From: an uncultured Collinsella sp. | Lineage (GTDB): Bacteria > Actinomycetota > Coriobacteriia > Coriobacteriales > Coriobacteriaceae | Length of the DNA: 28,337 bases | NCBI GenBank assembly: GCA_937937835.1 | Contig: CALDBJ010000044.1 | Location: 1-28,337 of the forward strand | Direction of reading: 5' to 3' | In this document: positions 1 through 8,030 of the stretch, in pieces | Layout: every line of letters starts with the position of its first letter | Numbering within the stretch: position 1 is the stretch's first letter | Program-made: the position numbers and the translations under genes | The notes under the pieces: model-generated | The model's database searches: none | What the model was told of the DNA's origin: nothing | What the model saw: the letters and a program-made list of their open reading frames with translations, nothing else

Positions 1-46
1 GTTGGGGCCTTTTTTCATATAGGAATACAAGGTCAAAGGCGGCACC
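1..46 (+). promoter_or_regulatory. Leader of the ABC-F gene
   Basis: The first bases end in a T run (about 10-15) that may be the tail of an upstream terminator lying mostly outside the window. A weak ribosome-binding sequence, AAAGGCGG at 35-42, precedes the ATG at 47. No clear -35/-10 pair is visible in this short piece. Confidence 0.3.
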
Positions 47-2067
47 ATGATCCTCCTGGTCGACAAGATCGAAAAAAGCTTCGGCGCGCGCGTCCTCTTT
101 AGCGGCGCGTCCTTCCAGATCAACCCCGGCGAGCGCTTCGCGCTCGTGGGCCCCAACGGCGCCGGCAAAACCACCATGCTCAAGATCATCATGGGCATCG
201 ACAGCCCCGACGCCGGCCAGGTCCAGTACGCCAAGGACTGCCAAGTGGGCTACCTAGAGCAGGAAACCAACCTGGAGCAAAAGGACACCACCATCCTTGC
301 CGAGGTCATGGCCGCCGCCAAGGAAATCCGCCGCATGGGCGAGCGCGCCAACGAGCTGCAGGCCCAGATCACCGAGCTCTCCGAGCAGGGCAAGGACGTT
401 GACGCACTCCTTAACGAGTACGGTCAGGTCCAAGACCGCTTTGAGCACCTGGGCGGCTACGAGCTCGAGAGCAACGCCCGCAAGATCCTGTCCGGCCTGG
501 GCTTCAAAGTCACCGACTTTGAGCGCCCGTGCTCCGAGTTCTCGGGCGGCTGGCAGATGCGCATCGCGCTCGCTAAGCTCTTCCTGCGCCATCCCGACTT
601 GCTGCTTCTGGACGAGCCCACCAACCACCTGGACCTCGAAAGCGTCCAGTGGCTGCGCGGCTTTATCGCGAACTACGATGGCGCCGTCCTCATCGTCAGC
701 CACGACCGCGCCTTCATGGACGCCTGCGTCGACCACGTCGCCGCCCTCGAAAACCGCCGCGTGACCACCTACACCGGCAACTACAGCAGCTACCTCAAGC
801 AGCGCGAGGACAACCTGGAGCAGATGCGCGCCAAGCGCGCCGCGCAGGAGCGCGACATCGCCCATATGCAGGTCTTCGTCGACAAGTTCCGCTACAAGCC
901 CACCAAGGCCGCCCAGGCGCAGGAGCGCATCCGCAAGATCGAGCAAATCAAAAAGGAGCTCGTCATCCTGCCCGAGGGCCACAAGCACATCGACTTTAAG
1001 TTTCCCGACCCGCCGCGCTCGGGCGATATGGTCGTGGGCTTGGAGGGCGTCTCCAAGTCCTACGGCGACAAGCACATCTACAGCGACATCGACCTCAAAC
1101 TCTACCGCGGCGAGCATGTGGCGCTCGTCGGCCCCAACGGCGCCGGCAAGTCCACCCTCATGAAGATCCTCGCCGGCCTGGAACCGCCCACCACCGGCAC
1201 CCGCGACCTGGGCACCAACGTGGGTGTGGCCTACTACGCCCAGCACGCGCTCGAGGGCATGACCGAGTCCAACACCGTCCTGCAAGAGATCGACACCGTC
1301 ACGCCCAAGTGGACCGTGCCGCAGCAGCGCAGCCTGCTGGGCGCCTTCTTATTTAGCGACAACGACTCCATCGAGAAGCAGGTCCGTGTCCTCTCCGGCG
1401 GCGAAAAGGCGCGTCTGGCGCTTGCCAAGATGCTCGTGGCCCCCGAGGCGCTCCTGTGCCTGGACGAGCCCACCAACCACCTGGACATCGACTCGGTAGA
1501 CATGCTCGAGAACGCCCTGCAAAACTTCCCCGGCACCATCGTGCTGATCAGCCACGACGAGCACCTGGTACGCGCATCATTGACATCCGCGATGGCAAGG
1601 TCACGGTCTACGACGGCGACTACGACTACTACCTCTACAAGCGCGAGGACCTCGCAGCCCGCGCCGCGGCCGATGCGGCAGGGGAGAGCGCACCGGCCGC
1701 GACCAAGTCCGCTAAGGTCACCGCGGCCCAGCCCGACACCCCCGCCACCGCCTCCAAGCCCGCCGAGGGCAAAAAGACCAAGGAGCAAAAGCGCGCCGAG
1801 GCCCAGGCCCGCGCCGCGCTCAACAAAAAGCTCAAGGGCGTGCGCAACCAGCTCAAGAAGATCGAGGCCGAGCTCGACAAAAAGCGCGCCCGCTATGACG
1901 AGCTTATGGAATTGATGGCGAGCGAAGAGCTTTATGCCGATCAGGACAAGTTCAACGCCGCGCTGGGGGAATATAACGGCCTTAAGCAAGAGCTGCCCAA
2001 GCTCGAGGATGAATGGCTGGAGCTTTCCACCCAGATCGAAGAGGAGACCGCGCGTGAACTCTCGTAA
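47..2067 (+). pseudogene. ABC-F family ATPase, frameshifted near 1570
   Basis: ABC-F proteins are soluble twin-ATPase factors that act on the ribosome; some give antibiotic resistance, others are translation factors. Domain 1 shows Walker A GPNGAGKT (residues 35-42), signature SGGWQ (from 166) and Walker B with DEPTNHLD (from 189). An interdomain linker follows, then domain 2 with Walker A (from 362), signature SGGEK (from 450) and DEPTNHLD (from 473). After SHDEHLV the starting frame leaves the family pattern at about 1571 and runs to 1915 as an odd Pro/Arg/Ser-rich tail. The expected continuation, RIIDIRDGKVTVYDGDYDYY followed by a Lys/Glu/Ala-rich coiled coil, lies in another frame from 1573 to 2067. 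About four codons appear missing at the joint. It may be a real inactivating deletion, a strain-specific mutation or an assembly error. The last 14 bases overlap the next gene. Confidence 0.85.
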
Positions 2068-2350
2068 GGCCACCGCCGTGGCGATGAGCATCATCGCCAC
2101 CGCCTGTCGCATCTGCGGCATCTTTATGAGCGCGATGACCGTGCTGCTGTGTTTTAGCGGCCTCACCGCCAAGCTGCAGATCGTGGGCTTTGTCGTTGAG
2201 CTTTCGCGCGCACTGCCGAGCGCCATTGCAGGCTACGGCGTTATCACCTCGCCCTTTGGCGGCGTGTTCCGCCTGGATTATGCCATCGTCGCCGTCATTC
2301 TGTTTGTGGCCGACTACCTGCTCACGCGCGCCTCGCGCCGCGTCCGCTAG
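2054..2350 (+). CDS. Small hydrophobic membrane protein, unknown function
   Basis: About 98 residues from a GTG start at 2054, inside the end of the ABC-F gene. It begins MNSRKATAVAMSII and has two or three hydrophobic stretches, roughly residues 8-35 and 70-92, ending in a basic LLTRASRRVR tail, so two transmembrane helices are likely. I recognise no family. The tight spacing (9 bases) to the following protease gene suggests co-transcription. The start is uncertain: an in-frame ATG farther upstream would read through ABC-F coding sequence and is unlikely. Confidence 0.6.
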   Translation: MNSRKATAVAMSIIATACRICGIFMSAMTVLLCFSGLTAKLQIVGFVVELSRALPSAIAGYGVITSPFGGVFRLDYAIVAVILFVADYLLTRASRRVR

Positions 2351-2359
2351 GAGAGTGCC

Positions 2360-3043
2360 ATGTCCAGCAGCTACCTCATGAACCTGCTCGCCAGCGCCGT
2401 CGCCGTCATCGTCGGCATCGTTATCCACGAAAGTGCACACGCCGCCGCGGCCTGGGCACTCGGCGATAAGACAGCCCGTTCGCGCGGACGTGTCTCGCTC
2501 AACCCGCTCAACCATATCGACCCGTTTGGCACCATCATCTTGCCGCTGCTCATGCTTGCCGCCGGCGGCCCGGTGTTCGCCTTCGCCAAGCCCGTGCCCG
2601 TCTACCTCAACAACCTCAAGCACCCCAAGCGCGATGAGGTCCTGGTTAGCGCAGCCGGCCCCGCATCGAACATCGCCCTCGCGTGCCTTGCGGCCGCCCT
2701 CATGCACACGGCATACGGCAACCTCTACACCCGCATGTCCTTTGCCCTGGCGTCACAGATCATGAACTTCGGCGCCACGTTTATCGTAGTCAACCTGTCA
2801 CTCGCGTTCTTCAACCTCATCCCGATCCCACCGCTCGACGGCTCTTCGATCATTGTGCCGTTCCTTAAAGGCAAGGCTCTCAACAACTATTATCGTCTGC
2901 AGCAATACGCTATGCCCATCCTCATCCTAGTGCTGTACCTGCTGCCCATGTGGACCGGCATCGACGTGATCGGCCGCTATTTCGACGTTACCGTGTATCC
3001 GCTTGCTGAGCAGCTGCTCAACTTCGCAATCGCCGGCATCTAA
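2360..3043 (+). CDS. M50 site-2 protease family membrane metalloprotease
   Basis: A 227-residue polytopic membrane protein. The zinc motif HESAH is at residues 23-27 inside the first hydrophobic helix, and the third-ligand motif NLIPIPPLDG ends near Asp160. Both match the compact M50 group (YwhC/Rip3-like, no PDZ domain). Such enzymes cut substrates within the membrane; their substrate is rarely known and cannot be read here. The conserved segment after HExxH (NPLNHIDPFGTIILP) is typical. Start ATG 2360 follows GGAG at 2351-2354. The gene sits just before scpA, as similar protease genes do in many Gram-positives. Confidence 0.88.
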   Translation: MSSSYLMNLLASAVAVIVGIVIHESAHAAAAWALGDKTARSRGRVSLNPLNHIDPFGTIILPLLMLAAGGPVFAFAKPVPVYLNNLKHPKRDEVLVSAAGPASNIALACLAAALMHTAYGNLYTRMSFALASQIMNFGATFIVVNLSLAFFNLIPIPPLDGSSIIVPFLKGKALNNYYRLQQYAMPILILVLYLLPMWTGIDVIGRYFDVTVYPLAEQLLNFAIAGI

Positions 3044-3058
3044 GGTAAACTTACAGGT

Positions 3059-3077
3059 CGACCGTGCAAAACGGTCG
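3059..3077. repeat. 7-bp perfect hairpin between protease and scpA
   Basis: CGACCGT (3059-3065) and ACGGTCG (3071-3077) are exact inverted copies around the loop GCAAA. There is no T run after it, so it is not a standard terminator. It lies in the longest gap (84 bases) of the 1-17125 cluster and could be an mRNA processing or stability element, or chance. Confidence 0.4.
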
Positions 3078-3127
3078 CAACATGCACCCAAACCGCGCCG
3101 CGAAGGCGCCGTCAAAGGAGGTCGAAG

Positions 3128-3940
3128 ATGTCGTATCGCGTGTCGACGCAGGTCTACAGCGGACCGTTCGACCTGCTGCTGCAGCTGGTAACCCGCCAAA
3201 AAGTAGATATCGGCGCCATCTCCATCAGCGAGGTGGCCGAGCAATACCTTGCCGAGGCCGAGCGCATCGAGGCGCTGGACCTGGACGTGGCGAGCGACTT
3301 TTTGCTGGTCGCGGCAACACTTTTGGACATCAAGGCCGCCTCCTTGGTGCCGCAGGAGGCCCCGCGCAAAGTCGATGACGACGATGACGAGTTTGACGAA
3401 GACCTCGAGGAGCTCAGCGCGCTCGACGGCGACGCCCTGCGCGAGGTCCTGATCCAGCGCCTGATTGCCTACAAGCAGTTTAAAGGCGCGGCTGCGGCCC
3501 TCGGTGCCCGCATGCAGGCCGAAAGCCGCATGCATCCGCGCGTAGCCGGTCCCGACCCCGAGTTTTTAGGCCTTATGCCCGACTACCTGGCCGGCATTAC
3601 TCTGCGCGGCCTCGCCGTCATCTGTGCCGACCTGGATGGCAAACGGCAGACCTTCCTGCTGGAAGCCGAACACGTGGCACCCCATCGCGTGCCGCTCGAC
3701 CTGACGGTGGCCTCGGTCGACCGCTTTACCATGGCGCACCAAACCTGCACCTTCCGCGAGCTACTGGACGGCGACGCCACCACCGAGCAGCTCGTCGTCA
3801 CCTTCCTGGCCATGCTGGAGCTCGCCAAACGCGGCTCGCTCACGCTGAGCCAAGATGAGATCTTTGGAACCATCTGCATCAACCGAGTCGAGGGAGCCGA
3901 GGCATACGTGCCCGGCGAGGGCCCCGAGCTCACCGAATAG
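3128..3940 (+). CDS. scpA: Segregation and condensation protein A
   Basis: ScpA is the kleisin that bridges the Smc heads in the bacterial condensin complex with ScpB. The N-terminus YSGPFDLLLQLVTRQKVDIG followed by ISISEVAEQYL is the family signature that binds the Smc neck. The C-terminal winged-helix part includes FRELLDGDATTEQLVVTFLAMLELAKRGSLTLSQDEIFG. A strongly acidic insert (residues about 80-98) is in the variable middle. At 270 residues it is full length. Start ATG 3128 has an excellent AAAGGAGG at 3114-3121. scpB follows 11 bases downstream. Confidence 0.95.
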   Translation: MSYRVSTQVYSGPFDLLLQLVTRQKVDIGAISISEVAEQYLAEAERIEALDLDVASDFLLVAATLLDIKAASLVPQEAPRKVDDDDDEFDEDLEELSALDGDALREVLIQRLIAYKQFKGAAAALGARMQAESRMHPRVAGPDPEFLGLMPDYLAGITLRGLAVICADLDGKRQTFLLEAEHVAPHRVPLDLTVASVDRFTMAHQTCTFRELLDGDATTEQLVVTFLAMLELAKRGSLTLSQDEIFGTICINRVEGAEAYVPGEGPELTE

Positions 3941-3951
3941 GAGCCGCAACC

Positions 3952-4680
3952 ATGTCAACCCTTTCCACGCTGGAGGCAAACAGCCTCAAAGGCGCTCTCG
4001 AGGCGCTGCTGCTGGTGTCGAGCGACCCGGTGAGTGCGCCCGCGCTGGCCGGCGCACTGGATATCGCCCCGGGCGAGTGCGCGTCGCTGCTCGCCGAGCT
4101 CAAGGTTGAGTACGAGGAGGCCAATCGCGGCTTTCAGCTGCGCGAGGTCGCCGGCGGCTGGCGCCTGTTCACGCATCCTGCCTACCACGACGTAGTCGAG
4201 GCCTATGTGTTGAGCTGGGACACGCAAAAGCTATCGCAGGCGGCGCTCGAAACCCTGGCCGTGATCGCATACCACCAGCCCGTAACGCGCGAGGTGGTCA
4301 AGGGCATCCGCGGCGTCAACTCAGACGGCGTCATCGCGTCGCTCGTGGACAAGGGTCTGGTGCGCGAGCTCGGCCGTGACCCCGAGCGCGGTCAGGCCAT
4401 CATTTACGGCACGACCAACGCCTTCTTGGAAAAGTTCGGCCTGCGCTCCACCCGCGACCTACCCGATCTGGAGCAGTTTGCCCCCGACGAGCAGTCGCGC
4501 CAGTTTATCCGCGAGCGCCTGAGCGGCCGCAGTATTCAGTCCACGCTCGAGGAGCAAGCCGAGGACCTAGACGAAGAGCGCGAGCTGCTCGATACCGATA
4601 TTGATGATGTCGAGGCGGTCGGTGGCGAGGAATTCCTGGCCACCGACGACACTGCGGAGGACACGCATGATGAGGACTAA
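3952..4680 (+). CDS. scpB: Segregation and condensation protein B
   Basis: A 242-residue winged-helix partner of ScpA in the Smc condensin complex. Conserved segments are LKGALEALLLVSSDPVS at the N-terminus and LETLAVIAYHQPVTREVV, IRGVNSDGVIASLVDKGLV and YGTTNAFLEKFGL in the core. The last 50 or so residues are an acidic, probably disordered tail ending DTAEDTHDED. GGAG at 3941-3944 serves the ATG at 3952. The end overlaps the rluB start by 14 bases, consistent with translational coupling. Confidence 0.95.
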   Translation: MSTLSTLEANSLKGALEALLLVSSDPVSAPALAGALDIAPGECASLLAELKVEYEEANRGFQLREVAGGWRLFTHPAYHDVVEAYVLSWDTQKLSQAALETLAVIAYHQPVTREVVKGIRGVNSDGVIASLVDKGLVRELGRDPERGQAIIYGTTNAFLEKFGLRSTRDLPDLEQFAPDEQSRQFIRERLSGRSIQSTLEEQAEDLDEERELLDTDIDDVEAVGGEEFLATDDTAEDTHDED

Positions 4681-5641
4681 CGAAGTAGGGGAGACGTGCA
4701 CCGCAAGTGCCACGGGCGCCACGACGCCCGCAGGCGACGCCCAGCCCGTCTATCCGCACACCATGCGCCTGCAGCGCTTTTTGGCGCGCGCGGGCGTGGC
4801 GAGCCGCCGCGGCTCGGAGGACCTGATGACCGCCGGCCGCGTGACCGTCAACGGCCAGGTCGCGACCGAACTGGGCACCAAGGTCGATGTCGACCACGAT
4901 CACATCGAGGTCGACGGCATGCCCGTCAAGCTCAACCAGGGCGCCGTGTACCTGATGCTCTACAAGCCGACCGGCTACCTTACCACCATGAGCGATCCGC
5001 AGGAGCGCCCTTGCGTGGCTGATCTGGTCCCGCGCGACCGCTTTCCGGGACTATTCCCGGTTGGTCGCCTGGACCGCGACACCACGGGCCTTTTGCTCTT
5101 TACCACCGACGGCGACCTGTCTCAGGACCTGCTGCACCCGAGCAAACACGTCTACAAGACCTACCAGGCGCTTGTGGACGGAGACTTATCAGACCGCGAT
5201 CTTACGCCGCTCCGCCGTGGCATCGAGCTCGACGACGGCCTGTGCCAGCCGGCAATCTGCCGTGTCATTAACGCGCGCGAGGCCGAGGCCGTGGCTCCGC
5301 AAGGTATCAAGCCCGGTACCACCGCCGTGGAGGTCATCATCCGCGAGGGCCGCAAAAATCAGGTCAAGCGCATGCTGAGCAAGATCCACCACCCGGTGAT
5401 CCGCCTGCATCGCTGTAACTTTGCCGGTCTGGAGCTCAAGGACGTGGCCAAGGGCTCATGGCGCGAGCTCACCGACCGCGAGGTGCAGATCCTCAAAAGC
5501 GGCGGCATCCCGCCCAAGCAAGCGAGCGTCAAGCGCAACGGCGGCAAGCCCCAAGACACGCCCGCCAGCCGCACGCGCCACCACGGCAGCCACGGCTCCG
5601 CACCCAAGCGCAACACCTACCGCGAGCGCTACACGGGTTAG
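4667..5641 (+). CDS. rluB: 23S rRNA pseudouridine synthase, RluB type
   Basis: RluB/RsuA-family pseudouridine synthase that modifies large-subunit rRNA. The S4 RNA-binding domain starts at MRLQRFLARAGVASRRGSED; the catalytic motif GRLDRDTTGLLLFTTDGDL carries the nucleophile Asp136. The C-terminus is a basic, Lys/Arg/His-rich tail of about 45 residues. The start is placed at ATG 4667 (4670 is equally possible) because GGAGG at 4656-4660 is well spaced. This gives a 32-residue extension before the usual family start at 4763, where no ribosome-binding site is seen. The position after scpAB is a classic arrangement. Confidence 0.92.
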   Translation: MMRTNEVGETCTASATGATTPAGDAQPVYPHTMRLQRFLARAGVASRRGSEDLMTAGRVTVNGQVATELGTKVDVDHDHIEVDGMPVKLNQGAVYLMLYKPTGYLTTMSDPQERPCVADLVPRDRFPGLFPVGRLDRDTTGLLLFTTDGDLSQDLLHPSKHVYKTYQALVDGDLSDRDLTPLRRGIELDDGLCQPAICRVINAREAEAVAPQGIKPGTTAVEVIIREGRKNQVKRMLSKIHHPVIRLHRCNFAGLELKDVAKGSWRELTDREVQILKSGGIPPKQASVKRNGGKPQDTPASRTRHHGSHGSAPKRNTYRERYTG

Positions 5642-5707
5642 GCAACCCGCCGCGCCCCAACGCCTGCGAACCATACCAGCACGTCAACCATCGAAAGGAA
5701 GCATTGC

Positions 5708-6394
5708 ATGATCGTCGCCATCGACGGCCCCGCCGGTTCCGGCAAGTCCACCATCGCCAAGGAGATCGCCCGCCAGCTGGGCTTTAACAAGCTCGACACG
5801 GGCGCCATGTATCGCGCCGTCACCTTCGCCGCGCTCGACCGCGGCATCGATCTGGACGACGAGGCGGCAATCGACGCCCTCGCCGAGCAGATCGAAATTC
5901 GCTTTACCAACGGCACCGGCGAGGATACGCGCCTGACCATTGACGGCCAGGACGCTTCGGCTGCCATCCGCACCCCTCAGGTCGACGCCAACGTGTCCAA
6001 GGTCTCGGCCTATCCGGGCGTGCGCGCCGCCATGCTCATCCACCAGCGCCGCGCCGCCGAGGACCGCGATATCGTGGCCGAGGGTCGCGACATCGGTACC
6101 GTCGTGTTCCCTAACGCGCAGGTCAAGGTCTTCCTAACCGCCGACCCGCGTGAGCGCGCCCGCCGCCGCGTGCTGCAGCGTCACCAAAACGACGCCCAGC
6201 CGCTCACGTCCGAGCAGCTCGAAGCCGAGGTCGACGAGACCCTCGACGCCCTTAAGCAGCGCGACAAGCTCGACAGCAGCCGCGTCCTCGCCCCGCTCGT
6301 GCCCGCCGAGGACGCCGTGCACGTCGACTCCACCGCCCACACCATCGATGAGGTCGTCTCGATAATCGAGGACCTCATCAACCAAAGGAGGTAG
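5708..6394 (+). CDS. cmk: Cytidylate kinase
   Basis: Phosphorylates CMP and dCMP with ATP, recycling pyrimidine nucleotides. The P-loop GPAGSGKST is at residues 7-15, followed by KLDTGAMYRAVTFAAL. AEGRDIGTVVFPNAQVKVFL and the Arg-rich lid DPRERARRRVLQR complete the family pattern. At 228 residues it has the usual length. AAAGGAAG just upstream is the ribosome-binding site. Its stop codon lies within the ribosome-binding site of the next gene. Confidence 0.96.
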   Translation: MIVAIDGPAGSGKSTIAKEIARQLGFNKLDTGAMYRAVTFAALDRGIDLDDEAAIDALAEQIEIRFTNGTGEDTRLTIDGQDASAAIRTPQVDANVSKVSAYPGVRAAMLIHQRRAAEDRDIVAEGRDIGTVVFPNAQVKVFLTADPRERARRRVLQRHQNDAQPLTSEQLEAEVDETLDALKQRDKLDSSRVLAPLVPAEDAVHVDSTAHTIDEVVSIIEDLINQRR

Positions 6395-6397
6395 CCC

Positions 6398-7126
6398 ATG
6401 CGCCTGTTTAAGCAGACGCCCGAGGACTATTACAACGCCCCCTACGCCGAGTTCCCGGCGCTCATCCGCGGCACCGTCGTCGTGGTCATGGCAATCCTTT
6501 GGGCCTTCTCCAAGCTCATGTGGCGCTGGAAGGTCGAGAATGCCGACCTGCTGTTTGAGCGCCAGGAAGGCCGCGGCAGCGTGGTCATCTGCAACCACAC
6601 CTCGATGGCCGAGCTCTTGGCCGTGGAGACGGCGCTGTTCTTTGGGGGCCGCCGCATTCGTCCCATCTTTAAATCCGAGTTCGCCAAGAGCAAGATTGTG
6701 CGCTGGGCCTTTAGCCGCGTTGGCGGCATCCCCGTCGAGCGTGGTACTGCCGATATGAAGTGCCTACGTGCCGCCCAGCATGCGCTGCAGCGCGGTGAGG
6801 ACGTTCTGATCTTCCCCGAGGGCACGCGCATCCGCTCGCGCGAGATCAAGCCCGAGGTCCACGGCGGCTTTGCGCTCATCGCTCAGATGGGCAAGGCACC
6901 TGTGAACCCGCTCGCCATCTGCGGCTGGTCCGACATCACGCCCGCGGGCAAAAAGATCATGCGACCCAAGAAGTGCTGGATCCGCGCCGGCAAGGCCGTC
7001 TCGCTTTCCGACGCACCGGCTGGGCTTAAGCGCACGGAGCGCCTGGAATGGTTTGAGGCCGAGGCCATGAACCGCGTCTACGCTATGCGAGACGAGCTGT
7101 GCGCCGAGCATCCGGGCAGGTTCTAG
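6398..7126 (+). CDS. PlsC-like lysophosphatidate acyltransferase
   Basis: A 242-residue membrane-associated acyltransferase of the PlsC/LPLAT family, expected to acylate 1-acylglycerol-3-phosphate to phosphatidic acid. A hydrophobic helix lies at about residues 22-40. Motif I reads NHTSMAEL, with His67 but Glu72 where the family normally has Asp (HX4D). GGIPVERG (109-116) and FPEGTR (139-144) match motifs II and III. Start ATG 6398 has AAAGGAGG directly overlapping the cmk stop. Gene order cmk / plsC / ispH is common in Gram-positives. The Glu substitution leaves slight doubt about activity or substrate. Confidence 0.88.
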   Translation: MRLFKQTPEDYYNAPYAEFPALIRGTVVVVMAILWAFSKLMWRWKVENADLLFERQEGRGSVVICNHTSMAELLAVETALFFGGRRIRPIFKSEFAKSKIVRWAFSRVGGIPVERGTADMKCLRAAQHALQRGEDVLIFPEGTRIRSREIKPEVHGGFALIAQMGKAPVNPLAICGWSDITPAGKKIMRPKKCWIRAGKAVSLSDAPAGLKRTERLEWFEAEAMNRVYAMRDELCAEHPGRF

Positions 7127-7128
7127 CC

Positions 7129-8028
7129 ATGAGCGAGGATGTCATGAATACCGTCGAGGCCGTTGCCGGCAAGGCAGACGCCCCCACCATCGAGATCGCC
7201 GCCCACGCCGGCACCTGCTACGGTGTGCAGCGTGCGCTCGATATGGCCCTAGCGGCCGCCCCGCAGGCAGGGGAGTGCACTCAGGTCCATACCTTGGGTC
7301 CGCTCATCCATAACCCCATCGTGGTACGCGAGCTCGCCGAGGCAGGCGTTGGCTTGGCCGAAACCCTGGACGACGCCGCAACCGGCACCGTGATCATCCG
7401 CGCCCACGGTGTGGTGCCGCAGGTCATCGATGCTGCCCGCAAGCGCGGCCTCAACGTGATCGACGCCACCTGCCCTTACGTCAAGAAGGTCCACGTGGCC
7501 GCCGAGCGGCTGGTGCGCGAGGGCTATCGCGTACTCGTCGTGGGCGAACCGGGCCATCCCGAGGTGGAGGGCATCCTAGGCCACGCCGGCAATGATGCGC
7601 AGGTCGTGAGCTGTGCCGCCGATGCCAACGCCTTGTCGCTCAAGGGCAAGGTGGGCCTGGTTGTGCAGACCACCCAGACCGCGCAGAACCTCGCCGAGGT
7701 CGTGGCCGCTATCACCCCACGCGTGCAGGAGCTGCGTGTGATCAACACCATCTGCTCCGCCACGAGTGAGCGTCAACAGGCAGCAGCCACACTTGCCAAC
7801 CGCTGCGACTGCATGGTCGTCGTGGGCGGCAAGAACTCGGGCAACACCCGCCGCCTGGCGCAGATTTGCGCAGACGCCTGCGAGCGCACGTATCACATCG
7901 AGGAAGCTTCTGAGCTCCAGGCCGCTTGGTTTGCCGACGCGCGCCACATCGGCATCACCGCCGGAGCCTCCACCCCGCAAGAACACATCGAACGCGCCGT
8001 CACGCGCATCAAGGAGCTTTGCCGCTAA
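7129..8028 (+). CDS. ispH: 4-hydroxy-3-methylbut-2-enyl diphosphate reductase
   Basis: The last enzyme of the MEP isoprenoid pathway, a [4Fe-4S] reductase making IPP and DMAPP from HMBPP. The three cluster cysteines are visible: AGTCYGVQRAL (Cys30), DATCPYV (Cys115) and NTICSATSERQ (Cys209). Substrate-binding segments RAHGVVP and GEPGHPEVEGILGH are present. From ATG 7129 the protein has 299 residues and an N-terminal extension of about 20 residues over the family core. ATG 7144 with GAGG upstream is an alternative start. It lies 2 bases after the acyltransferase and 2 before the DUF512 gene. No S1-domain fusion like that of clostridia is present. Confidence 0.95.
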   Translation: MSEDVMNTVEAVAGKADAPTIEIAAHAGTCYGVQRALDMALAAAPQAGECTQVHTLGPLIHNPIVVRELAEAGVGLAETLDDAATGTVIIRAHGVVPQVIDAARKRGLNVIDATCPYVKKVHVAAERLVREGYRVLVVGEPGHPEVEGILGHAGNDAQVVSCAADANALSLKGKVGLVVQTTQTAQNLAEVVAAITPRVQELRVINTICSATSERQQAAATLANRCDCMVVVGGKNSGNTRRLAQICADACERTYHIEEASELQAAWFADARHIGITAGASTPQEHIERAVTRIKELCR

Positions 8029-8030
8029 TC

